Source: Carnobacterium funditum DSM 5970 (GTDB taxonomy: Bacteria > Bacillota > Bacilli > Lactobacillales > Carnobacteriaceae). Taken from it: a stretch of 64,000 nt of DNA. This document shows positions 47,297-56,818 of the stretch, in pieces; position 1 is the first letter of the stretch; each line of letters opens with the position of its first letter. Below the pieces are notes generated by a model. That model had not been told where the DNA came from. It saw only the letters and a list, made by a program, of their open reading frames with translations, and searched no databases. The DNA lies in contig NZ_JQLL01000001.1 of NCBI RefSeq assembly GCF_000744185.1, positions 1,302,001 through 1,366,000 on the forward strand. Direction: 5' to 3'. Position numbers and translations under genes: made by a program.

Positions 47297-47331
47297 CACA
47301 TTCGTAACCATACTTCCAACTTACATTTGTA
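47297..47331. promoter_or_regulatory. Cop boxes upstream of copY
   Basis: A perfect cop box TACATTTGTA (consensus TACANNTGTA) lies at 47322-47331 and a weaker one, CACATTCGTA, at 47297-47306, the usual pair in front of copY. Confidence 0.8.
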
Positions 47332-47372
47332 GTCTGTTTTTGTCAAGGAGTCCGCTGACTAATTTATAATAA

Positions 47373-47404
47373 AAGAGGACTGAGATGTTTGTCCCAATCC
47401 TCAA
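47373..47404 (-). terminator. Terminator of the S66 peptidase gene
   Basis: Arms GAGGATTGGGA/TCTCAGTCCTC (two mismatches) followed by TTTTATT on the minus strand. Confidence 0.6.
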
Positions 47405-47415
47405 TGTGTATTCAA

Positions 47416-48504
47416 TTATCCAACTGCATTTTTTTGAAAATAGGATTCATTAAAACCAATAGTTTTTTTGGATAAATCTACCGTTGTATCTATGCCATAC
47501 GGTAAGGCACAACGTGGATAAGCATGTCCAAAATTGATGTTGTATAACATAGGAAGTGTCTCATTCGATACAACTTTTTTGTAGCTGTCTTTATAAGATT
47601 CATAATACCTTTCATCTTGTGGTTTACCAATCAGCAAACCACTAACCACAGAAAATAAGCCCGTTTGTTTTAAAGCTCTCAACATTTGTTCTAATCGTTT
47701 CGTCGTTGGCTTTTCTTCACTTGTTTCAAGGAATAAGATTTTACCTCTCCATTGTTCTAAAGAAGGATACAACGAGTATTTCTGATTCATCTCAACTTCA
47801 TCTTTGGATCCTTCACCAGATAGTAAATGGTACAAACTTTCTAAACAGCCTCCTAATAGTGGTCCTGAAAAAGAACCTGTTCCTTGTAAAACCTCGTAAC
47901 CTCTTTTATCAAGATGCTGAATACGGTCAACCCCTATAGATTGTTTAGAAAAATCTGTTCGTTCTTCATACCAATGATGACTTGATTGAATCTCTTGTTG
48001 TTCACATCCTTCACAATAAGAATTCACCGTATTTTCAGTGTAAGGAAGCATTTCCACTCCTAGTTCGGCTAAATCATTGATGAAATTGGGCCCATAAAAT
48101 GAAACCATACCTAATTGATAAAACATTAAGTGATTAATCGTTGTATCAGAAAAACCAGTAAATAATTTAGGAGTTTTTTGCACATTTTGGATAAATTCTT
48201 TATCATCAAGTAAATATGGCACTAACCGGTAAGTATCTTCTCCCCCTATAGCACAGAAGATCCCTTTGATCGTTGAATCCTGAAAGGCATCTTTCAAATC
48301 CTTTGCTCTTGCTTCAGGATGAGCCTTTAGGTAGTCTATTCCTTTAAGAGCATTAGGCATAAAGACAGGCTTGAGACCTAGTTTTTCTAATCGATTTTTC
48401 CCTATATCTATTTGATGAGAACAACATTCTTCCCCTAACATACCACTAGACAGGCTTAAAATAGCGACTTTATCTCCTTTTTTCAAAGCATCCGGTTTAA
48501 TCAT
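47416..48504 (-). CDS. S66 family peptidase, LD-carboxypeptidase/MccF-like
   Basis: A 362-residue serine peptidase. The nucleophile elbow GFSDTT (Ser about 119), the FLETSEEKP Glu region near 261 and the C-terminal NFGHAYPRCALPYG with the catalytic His near 326 form the Ser-Glu-His triad of family S66. Length and the EEKP motif resemble MccF-type microcin C immunity proteins more than the murein LD-carboxypeptidase LdcA, but such proteins are widespread and the role is uncertain. ATG at 48504 with AAGGGGG. Confidence 0.88.
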   Translation of the reverse strand: MIKPDALKKGDKVAILSLSSGMLGEECCSHQIDIGKNRLEKLGLKPVFMPNALKGIDYLKAHPEARAKDLKDAFQDSTIKGIFCAIGGEDTYRLVPYLLDDKEFIQNVQKTPKLFTGFSDTTINHLMFYQLGMVSFYGPNFINDLAELGVEMLPYTENTVNSYCEGCEQQEIQSSHHWYEERTDFSKQSIGVDRIQHLDKRGYEVLQGTGSFSGPLLGGCLESLYHLLSGEGSKDEVEMNQKYSLYPSLEQWRGKILFLETSEEKPTTKRLEQMLRALKQTGLFSVVSGLLIGKPQDERYYESYKDSYKKVVSNETLPMLYNINFGHAYPRCALPYGIDTTVDLSKKTIGFNESYFQKNAVG

Positions 48505-48608
48505 TAGTGCTGCCCCCCTTTTTTACTTATCTTGATTACCTTTAATGGCTACTCAACTCCTAATGCTAAGAATGATTTATCTCTATTATTTGATTTTTAC
48601 ACTTAAAT

Positions 48609-49733
48609 TTATTTATCAACAATCGGAATCCAACCCATTCTACTTGCCACATACCCCCACATTGCATCAGGCAACATTAAATCTGTTCTATCTTGAGGCC
48701 CAATTTCTGTCCGAATAGACTCTTCTTTTCCTTCTTTAACTTTCTTAATCCAATCAGGTTCTACAAGCAGTTCACGCCCAATAGCAACAAGAGGTATCCC
48801 TAGATCCAAAGCGTTCACAGCATCGTCTGGTGTTTGAATTAAACCAACTCCTACAATAGGTACATCCTCTCCTATTTTTTCTTGAATAATTTGAATAATC
48901 GGTTTTTCAATATTTTTGTCTCGCATTGAAGTCTGCATGACGTTTCCAACTGAAACGTGAATATAGTCTAGTCCTTGATCTTTTAATTTTGTTAATAAAT
49001 ATAAAGTATCATCTAACGTAATTCCGGGTTCTTCCATTTCTTCAGGAGAAATTCGGTACCCTAGTATAAATGGTTTCTCTGCATATGTTTTGATAGCTTC
49101 TTTCACTGAGTCTACTACTGCGAGTGGAAAGTTCATCCGTTTTTCAAGGGTGCCTCCCCAATAGTCCTCTCTGCGATTTGAGTGCGGAGAAAAAAACTGT
49201 TGAATCAAGTACGTATTGGCTCCATGAAGTTCAACACCGTCAAAACCAGCTTGGATAGCTCTTCTCGTTGCTTCGCCAAATGCCTTTACTAGCTCGTGGA
49301 CTTCTTCCTCCGATAAAGCTCTTGGTATCTCTGCAGAATCTCTAAGTGATGGTATTGCACTCGCACTAACCGGTTGCGCTCCTCTTAATGTGCTGCTTGT
49401 TCCCATTCGTCCAACATGGAAAATTTGCAAAATTGCTTTAGCTCCACTATTTTGTATCGTCTTTGCTAATTTTGAAAGACTTTCGATGTGATTATCAGAT
49501 GCTGCGCTCAATGATCCTGCAAATTTCCCGTTCTCCATCACTTGTGCACAAGAAGTGATCACTGCTCCAAGACCGGCTGCTCTACGTTTATAATAGTCAT
49601 GTTCATCTGTCGTCACCATGCCATTTTCAAAAGCTGAATTGGTGGTCATTGGTGCCATAATGACACGATTATCAATCGTTACACCAGATGGAAAGGTAAA
49701 GGGTTCAAATAAATTTTCGTACTTCGAGTTCAT
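48609..49733 (-). CDS. NADH-dependent flavin oxidoreductase (Old Yellow Enzyme family)
   Basis: A 374-residue FMN TIM-barrel enzyme. FTFPSGVTIDNRVIMAPMTTNSA at the N-terminus, QIFHVGRMG near 104, the substrate-binding HGANTYLIQQFFSPHSNRR near 172-190 and VGVGLIQTP near 306 match the NemA/YqiG-like group. It reduces alkenes of enones or related compounds. ATG at 49733 with TAGGAGG. Monocistronic. Confidence 0.92.
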   Translation of the reverse strand: MNSKYENLFEPFTFPSGVTIDNRVIMAPMTTNSAFENGMVTTDEHDYYKRRAAGLGAVITSCAQVMENGKFAGSLSAASDNHIESLSKLAKTIQNSGAKAILQIFHVGRMGTSSTLRGAQPVSASAIPSLRDSAEIPRALSEEEVHELVKAFGEATRRAIQAGFDGVELHGANTYLIQQFFSPHSNRREDYWGGTLEKRMNFPLAVVDSVKEAIKTYAEKPFILGYRISPEEMEEPGITLDDTLYLLTKLKDQGLDYIHVSVGNVMQTSMRDKNIEKPIIQIIQEKIGEDVPIVGVGLIQTPDDAVNALDLGIPLVAIGRELLVEPDWIKKVKEGKEESIRTEIGPQDRTDLMLPDAMWGYVASRMGWIPIVDK

Positions 49734-49886
49734 TAATAAACCTCCTAATTTTTTATAAGTAACTAGTTTAGTTCATAATACTTCAAAGAAACTAATTTTC
49801 AAAGGAAATCTAACTCTCTTCATTGAATTTTCGAAGAGAATTAGTTTATTTTTCTCGGTCGTTACTCTTTGCTATTTCAAAAAAAT

Positions 49887-50054
49887 ATGAACACGTTAAC
49901 TAATTTAAAGGACCAGCTCATAAATAAATATGGAATTACCTCTACATAGATGAACTTCACAATACTTTCTGAAAATGTTAATAAATTAGATATATCATAA
50001 GAAATGATGAATCTATATTCAGAAGATCCCAACAATTTCGCAAAAATAAAATAA
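49887..50054 (+). pseudogene. Short degenerate ORF with in-frame stops
   Basis: In one frame from an ATG at 49887 the gap 49734-50120 reads as a plausible protein (N-L-K-D-Q-L-I-N-K-Y-G-I-T, then N-F-T-I-L-S-E-N-V-N-K-L, then M-N-L-Y-S-E-D-P-N-N-F-A-K) interrupted by TAG and TAA, ending at TAA 50052-50054. There is no SD. It may be a decayed gene fragment; the family is not recognised. Confidence 0.3.
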
Positions 50055-50120
50055 AGCGTAGCATTATTCGTTTACTTAAGCCAAATTATCTAAGAAATCA
50101 TCATGGTTGAAATAACTCAT

Positions 50121-50561
50121 TTAGGCTTTTATTTCTTTTAACCGCTGACTTTTTTTTATTATTTTGAAAACTGTATCTATAGTGAAAATAGCTAATGCTA
50201 TCATCCCTGCAATTTGAATAGTTATGTTCAAATGACCTTGCGCTAAAATCGTATGGCCTTTTATAAATTCATAAACAGCTAAATACATCCCTGATCCAGG
50301 AAACAACGGGTAAAATCCTGGTAAAAAGAAAATAGTAACTGGAACTTTAAAGATACGAGAAAAAATGTGGGACTCTGTGGAAATGACTAACCCAGAAATA
50401 TAAGTAGCAGGAACTGGTCCAAATGCTTTAAGAAAAATCAAGTAAACAAACCAACCTGAAGCACCAACAAAAGCTGCTGGTAAAATATATTTCTTAGGAG
50501 ATTCCAAAATAATTGTTGCCGCGGCAACGGCGAAAAAAGCTCCTAAAATCTGACTAATCAA
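50121..50561 (-). CDS. Threonine/serine exporter, C-terminal subunit (DUF3815/ThrE_2)
   Basis: A 146-residue membrane protein with four hydrophobic segments, matching the second half of ThrE split into its own gene. YISGLVISTESHIFSRIFKVP and FFLPGFYPLFPGSGMYLAVYE are typical. The start is a TTG overlapping the TGA of the upstream subunit gene, so translation is coupled. Together the pair would export threonine and serine; this is inferred from the family. Confidence 0.88.
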   Translation of the reverse strand: MISQILGAFFAVAAATIILESPKKYILPAAFVGASGWFVYLIFLKAFGPVPATYISGLVISTESHIFSRIFKVPVTIFFLPGFYPLFPGSGMYLAVYEFIKGHTILAQGHLNITIQIAGMIALAIFTIDTVFKIIKKSQRLKEIKA

Positions 50562-51322
50562 AATATTCCACCTCCGATAATAACTAAGCCAATAGCCACA
50601 CCTAGAGCAATTGATAAGGCAACAACAAAAGCTTCTAAGGCTTTCGCGCCGCCAGATGTGTAATCACCTTGCAATGTATCTCTTATCGCATTTGTGATCG
50701 CTGTTCCTGGCACTAAAGGCATAATCGTACTTGTTATGACTAAATTCATGTTAAGTGTGGGAAAAAGAAACATCTGCATTAAACCTGCACCAATTGAAAT
50801 AACAGCAGAGGATACAACATTACGAACAAACGAACCCACACCTAATCTTTTTTCTCCTTTTAAGACTAACGCCAACAATGCACCGTTGACTCCGGCAGCT
50901 ACCATTTCCAAAGCTCCTCCACCTAATAACAAAGCAAATGAAGCAGCCAAAATAGAGATGGCAATATCTTTATGACTTTGTTTGTATTGTACTTTACTAA
51001 TATTTTGCAAAGCAGCATAAGCTTCTGGAATAGCTATCTCACCTCTAGTTAGTTGACGCGAAATTGTATTTACTTCTGCAATGTTGCTCAAATTTGTAGC
51101 TATTGAGTTAATTCGTTTAACAATCGTAATAGGGTCATCAATACTGGGATCATCTAACGTAGCAACTAATCCCGTAGCTATGGATAGAGCTTCTGTCGTT
51201 TCGAAGTTAGAGGTCTGCAAGATATGGTTCATTGTATCTTCTACACGGTAGGTTTCAGCATTGCTTTCTAGCATAATTTTCCCTGCTAATATTGCAATAT
51301 CCATTAAGGTTTTATAATCCAT
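50558..51322 (-). CDS. Threonine/serine exporter, N-terminal subunit (DUF1212/ThrE)
   Basis: A 254-residue protein with a cytosolic N-terminal part (SNAETYRVEDTM near 21-32, with residues conserved in DUF1212) and five hydrophobic segments in the C-terminal half, including a VPGTAITNAIRDTLQGDYTSGGAKALEA stretch split across about 195-222. The ATG at 51322 is preceded by GGTGG; the frame is open further upstream. It overlaps the DUF3815 gene by 4 nt. Confidence 0.88.
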   Translation of the reverse strand: MDYKTLMDIAILAGKIMLESNAETYRVEDTMNHILQTSNFETTEALSIATGLVATLDDPSIDDPITIVKRINSIATNLSNIAEVNTISRQLTRGEIAIPEAYAALQNISKVQYKQSHKDIAISILAASFALLLGGGALEMVAAGVNGALLALVLKGEKRLGVGSFVRNVVSSAVISIGAGLMQMFLFPTLNMNLVITSTIMPLVPGTAITNAIRDTLQGDYTSGGAKALEAFVVALSIALGVAIGLVIIGGGIF

Positions 51323-51558
51323 TTGCCGTTTTCCACCCTCTCTTAGCAATAATTTTTTTATATTTCACTCAATATTGTATTAAATTTCAGTTCAGTATAG
51401 CATACTGTTCTTTAGCCTTTAAAGCTTTCAATGGTTTTCTTAAGCATTTTTAACTTTACATACCAATCTATACCAAAAAAAAAAAGAGATGAACACATAA
51501 AATGCCCACCCCACTTTTTAAAATTCCTTTATAAACGACATTTAACACTTTGCTTTCT

Positions 51559-52914
51559 TTAGTCCAACCCAATTTCAGCTCTAACAATAGCAGCAATGCG
51601 TTCAACATAACTATCAACTTTTTCTTGTGTTGGTGCTTCTGCCATCACACGTAATAAAGGTTCTGTTCCACTTGCACGTACTAAAATACGTCCATCACCA
51701 TTCATTTCTTTTTCTACTTCTTCAATCACAGCTTTTATTGCCGGAACTTCCATAGCACCGTATTTATCGCTAACTCGAATATTTACAAGTGTTTGTGGGT
51801 AAGTTATCACTTCTTCTGCTAGCTCTGAGAGTTTCTTACCTGTTTGTTTCATAACATTTAATAACTGAATCCCTGAGAGCATACCATCCCCGGTCGTATT
51901 GTAGTCTAAAAAGACCATATGTCCTGATTGTTCTCCACCAAAATTATATCCATTTTTTCGCATTTCTTCTACGACATAACGATCGCCTACTGGTGTTTCT
52001 ATGGCGTTCATATTTGCAGCTTCAACCGCTTTATGAAAACCTAAGTTACTCATAACGGTTGATACAATTGTATCTTTTTTCAGACGACCTTTTTCTAACA
52101 TATGTTTCCCACAAATGTACATGATTTTATCTCCGTCGATGATATTCCCCAATTCATCCACAGCAATAACGCGATCGGCGTCCCCATCAAAAGCTAATCC
52201 AGCGTCTGCTCCTTTTTCGACAACAAATTTAGCAAGATCTTCTGGATGTGTTGATCCAACACCCTCATTAATATTGAGCCCATTAGGAGAAGCACCAATA
52301 ACATCAAATTCTGTTTCTAAATCTGCAAATAGACGATTAATTAAAGGACTAGCTGATCCATTTGCACCATCTAGACAGACTTGCAATCCACTTAAATCAT
52401 TTGGGATTGTTTGTTGTAAGAATTGAGTGTATTTTAATGAACCTTCTGGATAATCATCAACCGTTCCCAATCCTTCTGCGCTTGGACGAGGTAATGTATC
52501 TTCAGCTTGGTCTAATAGCCTTTCGATTTCAAGTTCAGTTGAATCGGATAATTTAAATCCATCTGACCCAAAAAATTTAATACCGTTATCCGGTGCTGGA
52601 TTATGCGATGCTGAAATCATTACTCCTGCAGCGGCTCCTTGTACACGTGTCAAATAAGCAACGCCCGGTGTTGAAATAACACCTAGTTTCATTACTTCAA
52701 TACCAACAGATAACAATCCAGCAATTAAAGCGGATTCTAACATTTCTCCTGAAATACGAGTATCTCTTCCAACTAAAACACGCGGATGATTTGTTCCTTC
52801 TGTTTGCTGGCATAAAATATATCCGCCAAATCTTCCTAATTTAAAAGCTAATTCTGGTGTTAATTCTGAATTCGCAATTCCTCTAACTCCATCTGTTCCA
52901 AAATATTTTCCCAT
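51559..52914 (-). CDS. glmM: Phosphoglucosamine mutase
   Basis: Converts glucosamine-6-P to glucosamine-1-P, the step after GlmS. The 451-residue phosphohexomutase has YFGTDGVRG at the N-terminus, active-site serine in [16 protein letters not shown] (Ser103), the metal loop DGDADRVI near 241 and the phosphate-binding [12 protein letters not shown] near 418. It is the last gene of the cdaA-cdaR-glmM operon. In Firmicutes GlmM can bind and inhibit CdaA, linking wall synthesis to c-di-AMP. Confidence 0.98.
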   Translation of the reverse strand: MGKYFGTDGVRGIANSELTPELAFKLGRFGGYILCQQTEGTNHPRVLVGRDTRISGEMLESALIAGLLSVGIEVMKLGVISTPGVAYLTRVQGAAAGVMISASHNPAPDNGIKFFGSDGFKLSDSTELEIERLLDQAEDTLPRPSAEGLGTVDDYPEGSLKYTQFLQQTIPNDLSGLQVCLDGANGSASPLINRLFADLETEFDVIGASPNGLNINEGVGSTHPEDLAKFVVEKGADAGLAFDGDADRVIAVDELGNIIDGDKIMYICGKHMLEKGRLKKDTIVSTVMSNLGFHKAVEAANMNAIETPVGDRYVVEEMRKNGYNFGGEQSGHMVFLDYNTTGDGMLSGIQLLNVMKQTGKKLSELAEEVITYPQTLVNIRVSDKYGAMEVPAIKAVIEEVEKEMNGDGRILVRASGTEPLLRVMAEAPTQEKVDSYVERIAAIVRAEIGLD

Positions 52915-52970
52915 TTCATAATACCCCTTTTCAAAGTTAAGAACTTTCGTAAATGTTAAAAAACCTTTTA

Positions 52971-54173
52971 TTAGTTACTTGAATCTAGCCTCGACTGATC
53001 ATTTGATGATTCTTTATTGTCATTTAATTTACTTGAGTCAATCTTTTCTCCAGAAATTACGCTACTCTCTTTTACAACTCCATTTGTACTGTTAGAAGAC
53101 TTTACAGTAGAACTAGTTGTTGACTCGGTATTTTCTGTCGTTGTATCATTCGTATTAGATTCTTTAAGTGATTCAGTTGGCTTTGTGTCATCTTGTCTTT
53201 GGTTCTCTTTTTTGTTCACTGTAATTCTAATTGTAATGTTTTCAGGAGTAATACTAGACAAGCCTTCTACTAGAGGTAACCTAACTTCTTTAGTTGTTGT
53301 TTCAGTAATTCCAGTAACATCTATTTCTAGTGGGAAACTACTTAAATTCTCTACTATTTCTGGCGTTCCAGTTACCGCAATGGCTGTGTTTTTCTCATCT
53401 TCAATTCCTAATTCATAATCATAGTCTGTTTCAGAAGTACCTGTTTTAATCAATTTTAATGGCACTGATTTGCTAGTTATATTTACTTTCATGCTAACAG
53501 TTACTTCTCTTGGATTAATAATCACATCTAATTGATTTCCATTTGCATCGCGGACATTGACAGGTATAGTTCTTTTGAAATCTGTTTTAATATCTTCAGA
53601 TGAAGGTACAATCGCTTGTACTGAATTTATTTTTTCAATCGTGGATGCCGCACCCGAAACCTCAACGGTGTCATAGTTTAAAGTTGGCTCTTCAGCTACG
53701 TAACCTTTTGCCAGGCTTTTTTCATCAAAAACAACCTCGACTTTAAATGTTTCTACTCGTTTTTCTTTAATCTCAATAGTTATTTCTGATGGAGTAATTG
53801 TATAGTCTATGTCAGAGGATAGGCCTTCTGCTACTAAATTAATCGTATGTGTCCCAACACCGAGCTCATCTAAATTTTTAGCAGTTATATCGAACGCTTT
53901 ATTTGTTGTCGTTTGAGATACAATATTTGTTGGTCCTGAAATTTCGATTGAGGCTGTTTCTGGAAAACCTGAGACAAAATATTTATCTTGATCGACATCG
54001 ACTACAATAGGTAAATTTGTAATAATCTTACTTGATGATGTACTAACGCCATTTAATGGATTCGTTGTTAGCACTTTACTATTATTTTCATAATTCACAT
54101 AAGTAAATAATAAGATGGCAAAGGAAAATGCAATCAACTTAGCGAACCAAGGAGAATTATAAAGTTTTTCCAT
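52971..54173 (-). CDS. cdaR: CdaA regulatory protein CdaR (YbbR-domain protein)
   Basis: A 400-residue protein with an N-terminal membrane helix (about 8-25) and extracellular YbbR repeats (about 50-320, four of them by the recurring V-x-V-x-G-P/A-x-x-I pattern). The last 80 residues are a Ser/Thr/Asn-rich low-complexity tail (about 320-400). It interacts with CdaA and tunes c-di-AMP synthesis. Its start is 2 bp after cdaA, within the operon. Confidence 0.93.
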   Translation of the reverse strand: MEKLYNSPWFAKLIAFSFAILLFTYVNYENNSKVLTTNPLNGVSTSSSKIITNLPIVVDVDQDKYFVSGFPETASIEISGPTNIVSQTTTNKAFDITAKNLDELGVGTHTINLVAEGLSSDIDYTITPSEITIEIKEKRVETFKVEVVFDEKSLAKGYVAEEPTLNYDTVEVSGAASTIEKINSVQAIVPSSEDIKTDFKRTIPVNVRDANGNQLDVIINPREVTVSMKVNITSKSVPLKLIKTGTSETDYDYELGIEDEKNTAIAVTGTPEIVENLSSFPLEIDVTGITETTTKEVRLPLVEGLSSITPENITIRITVNKKENQRQDDTKPTESLKESNTNDTTTENTESTTSSTVKSSNSTNGVVKESSVISGEKIDSSKLNDNKESSNDQSRLDSSN

Positions 54174-54175
54174 CT

Positions 54176-55009
54176 TTACACCCCTTTCTTGAAGTTATCA
54201 AAAAACTCTTGGAACGAGCTTTTTTTGATCTCTTCTTCTGGGAGAATCAATTTTTTACTTAAAAACTTAATGAAATCATCTTTGGATAACTCTCTTAGTA
54301 AGTCCCCTCGATGAGAGATACTAACATCTCCCGTTTCCTCAGAAACAATAATCGTGATGGCATCTGTAACTTCACTCAAACCAATAGCTGCACGATGCCG
54401 AGTACCTAACTCTTTAGGAATTAACGAACTCTCAGATAGCGGTAAATAACCTGCTGCTGCTGCTATTTTATAATCTTTTATCATCACTGCCCCGTCATGC
54501 AAAGGAGTATTAGGGATAAAAATATTAATCAATAGCTCACCTGAAATATCTGCATCCAAAGGTATTCCTGTAGCAATGTACTCATCTAATTCTGTTTCCA
54601 TTTGTATCGAAATCAATGCCCCAATTCTTCTTTTAGCCATGTATTGAACGGCTTGATCCAATTGCTGGATCATTTTCTTAGCTGGATTGGTTTTTCTATT
54701 TGTATTTTTAAAAAATGTCCCACGTCCAAGATGTTCCAGTCCCCGACGTAATTCAGGCTGAAATATAATAATGAAAGCTAGTACACTCCATTGTATAACT
54801 AAATCAACAATCCAATCTACTGTTTGTAATTGTAAAAAAAAGCTTCCGATTTTGATCAACATAATAACCGCAATACCTTTTAATAACTGAATAGCTTTTG
54901 TACCTTTTAAAATTTTTATTAACTGATAAATAAAAAAGGTCACTACTAAAATATCAACTGCATTAATAAATGTTCGCCATGTAAATAATTGTGGCCAATC
55001 CATGGACAT
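54176..55009 (-). CDS. cdaA: Diadenylate cyclase CdaA
   Basis: A membrane-bound c-di-AMP synthase of 277 residues. Three N-terminal membrane helices (about 13-80) are followed by a DisA_N (DAC) domain with the catalytic DGA (PLHDGAVMI near 172) and GTRHRAAIG near 203. The ATG at 55009 is preceded by GGAGG at good spacing. First gene of cdaA-cdaR-glmM, the conserved arrangement in Bacillales and Lactobacillales. Confidence 0.98.
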   Translation of the reverse strand: MSMDWPQLFTWRTFINAVDILVVTFFIYQLIKILKGTKAIQLLKGIAVIMLIKIGSFFLQLQTVDWIVDLVIQWSVLAFIIIFQPELRRGLEHLGRGTFFKNTNRKTNPAKKMIQQLDQAVQYMAKRRIGALISIQMETELDEYIATGIPLDADISGELLINIFIPNTPLHDGAVMIKDYKIAAAAGYLPLSESSLIPKELGTRHRAAIGLSEVTDAITIIVSEETGDVSISHRGDLLRELSKDDFIKFLSKKLILPEEEIKKSSFQEFFDNFKKGV

Positions 55010-55194
55010 AAGTACACCTCCAATAACGTTTAAAAATTATCACTCTTTTCATATTATACCATACTCCATACAAATATAAGGCGCTAGTTTCTCTAACATA
55101 AAGAGTTTTTTAATACTGCTGTTTTAACACTCTCTATACTATCAACTTTAGTACGCTAGTTTAATTTCATTTAATTCACTCTATTTTAATTTTA

Positions 55195-55245
55195 AAAACC
55201 AGGCTAAACATTTTTTTAAGAATGTTTAGCCTGGTTTTATTATTT
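55195..55245 (-). terminator. Terminator of the FNT channel gene
   Basis: Perfect 18-bp arms (55195-55212 and 55221-55238). On the minus strand TTTTAAAA follows the stem; the plus strand also ends in TTTT. Confidence 0.8.
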
Positions 55246-55258
55246 ACTTATTCATTTT

Positions 55259-56068
55259 TCAATCAAAATATTTTGACTTGCCATCATTCAACCATGAATA
55301 ATTTAATCCCAATAATAATCCTCCGCCTACAAAGTTACCCAACATTGCAAATGTGAGGTTTTTAAGAACTGCTATTGCTGTCATACCTGGTACATGACCC
55401 CCAGTAGAGAAGTAAGCCAGTGAGAAGGAAGAAAAGTTTGCAATAACGTGTTCAAAGCCTAAAAATGCAAATATAAAAATAATAAAAACAATTGCTAATA
55501 TACGAGCGGTGTCTTCTCTTAAGTTAATTGTGACAAAAACTGCTATATTTACAATCAAATTAGCAAATATTCCCTCAAAGAAAACTTGCGATGGACCCTT
55601 TTGCAGTTTATCTGCAATGGCCGTCACTAGAAAACTATCTTGTGTTACATGTAAAAAAGCACCAGTATGAGAAATCAACCAACTTGCTAATATTCCCCCA
55701 ACTAAATTAAAAAAGATACAAGCCATTAAGATAGTGGCAGCTTTTTTAAGTGGCAATATTTTACGATGAACAGCAGTAGTCATATACATCATGTTAGATG
55801 TACCTAATTCAGCATTCAAGTAGATAATCATAACCAATGACCAGGTAAACATCAAAGCATAAGCTATCTTTCCACCACCTGGAACTATTGTATTGACTGC
55901 TTCTCCCAGATACACGGCAGCTGCAGTCCCAATTGTTAAAAACAAACCAGCGAGCATTGATCGCATAAAGTAGCGTGTTTTACTCTTATTAAATAAATCT
56001 TCTTTCTTAAGAATACTTGCTTGTAAGGTCCTCATCAAAGAGCTAGTTTCAAATTCTTCAACTTCCAA
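55259..56068 (-). CDS. Formate/nitrite transporter family channel
   Basis: A 269-residue FNT channel with six membrane helices. GLFLTIGTAAAVYL, GTSNMMYMT near 107, NLVGGILASWLI near 140 and GFEHVIANFSSFSLAYFS near 205-222 mark the pore loops and the conserved His region. It could move formate, nitrite or hydrosulfide; a fermentative host favours formate. The start is a TTG at 56068, 10 nt from GGAG; no ATG in frame fits better. Confidence 0.88.
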   Translation of the reverse strand: MEVEEFETSSLMRTLQASILKKEDLFNKSKTRYFMRSMLAGLFLTIGTAAAVYLGEAVNTIVPGGGKIAYALMFTWSLVMIIYLNAELGTSNMMYMTTAVHRKILPLKKAATILMACIFFNLVGGILASWLISHTGAFLHVTQDSFLVTAIADKLQKGPSQVFFEGIFANLIVNIAVFVTINLREDTARILAIVFIIFIFAFLGFEHVIANFSSFSLAYFSTGGHVPGMTAIAVLKNLTFAMLGNFVGGGLLLGLNYSWLNDGKSKYFD

Positions 56069-56244
56069 TTCTATTCATCTCCAATATTTTTTCTTTTCAT
56101 TCCCTATCTTCTTGTTATATATTACACTATCTTTTTTGAGTAAACCACTCATTTTTGAATGTAAACGATTCCTAGTTAAATATTATTTGTATTCTGGTTT
56201 TTGCAAATAAAAAAGCTATCCACGAAACTCGTAGATAGTCGTTA

Positions 56245-56317
56245 TGAGTCATGCAGGATTCGAACCTGCGACCCTCTGATTAAAAGTCAGATGCTCTACC
56301 AACTGAGCTAATGACTC
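56245..56317 (-). tRNA. tRNA-Lys (TTT)
   Basis: A 73-nt cloverleaf on the minus strand, with acceptor GAGTCAT/ATGACTC and anticodon loop CTTTTAA. CCA is not encoded. It follows the orphan 5S gene by 18 bp. Confidence 0.97.
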
Positions 56318-56335
56318 AAATAAAATAAGTTACTA

Positions 56336-56454
56336 TGCGTGGCAACGTCCTACTCTCACAAAGGGAAACCCTTCACTACCATCGGCGCTAAGAAGCTTAA
56401 CTGCTGTGTTCGGCATGGGAACAGGTGTGACCTTCTTGCCATCATCACCACACA
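56336..56454 (-). rRNA. rrf: 5S rRNA, orphan copy
   Basis: A complete 5S gene on the minus strand, with terminal helix ATGTGTGG/CCACGCAT and nearly identical to the 5S at 63.3 kb. No 23S lies upstream; instead there is a promoter-like sequence and a divergent coding gene. Ends are accurate to a few bases. Confidence 0.95.
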
Positions 56455-56482
56455 TAGTTTTAACTTGTTAAATTTGTTTCTT

Positions 56483-56510
56483 TTTATATTACTTGGTATA
56501 ATTATTTCAA
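56483..56510 (-). promoter_or_regulatory. Promoter of the orphan 5S-tRNA-Lys unit
   Basis: On the minus strand TTGAAA-N16-TATAAA, giving a start about 20 nt before the 5S gene. The remainder of the gap to 56818 shows no gene. Confidence 0.6.
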
Positions 56511-56818
56511 TAGAACAAAAATCCCAAAACATCTTTTTAAATCTTACCGCATCTAACAAAATAATTCAAGCTTATTTTTTAATAAATTTATTTAAATGTG
56601 GTCTATTCCTCATTGAATATGCATGATTTGTTGTGAAATAACTTTTTGTTTTTTTTATAATTGGTTTGTAAGCACTTTCTGTTTCAAGTTCTATTTTTTT
56701 GTTCTATTAATCTACATTTGATTCGTCAAATGTTATTAAAAAGGGAGGCTAATTGTATCGATAAAGAAACATAACCTATGCAAAAACCAATTTAATTATT
56801 ATAGAGGAGGAAAATATC

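Noticed and set aside
53017..53418. 133-codon plus-strand frame opposite cdaR
   Set aside because: It is antisense to the Ser/Thr-rich cdaR tail, lacks an SD and has a low-complexity translation.
56650..56700. CcpA cre site (TGTAAGCACTTTCT) upstream of the YfcC gene
   Set aside because: The central CG of cre is missing and symmetry is poor.
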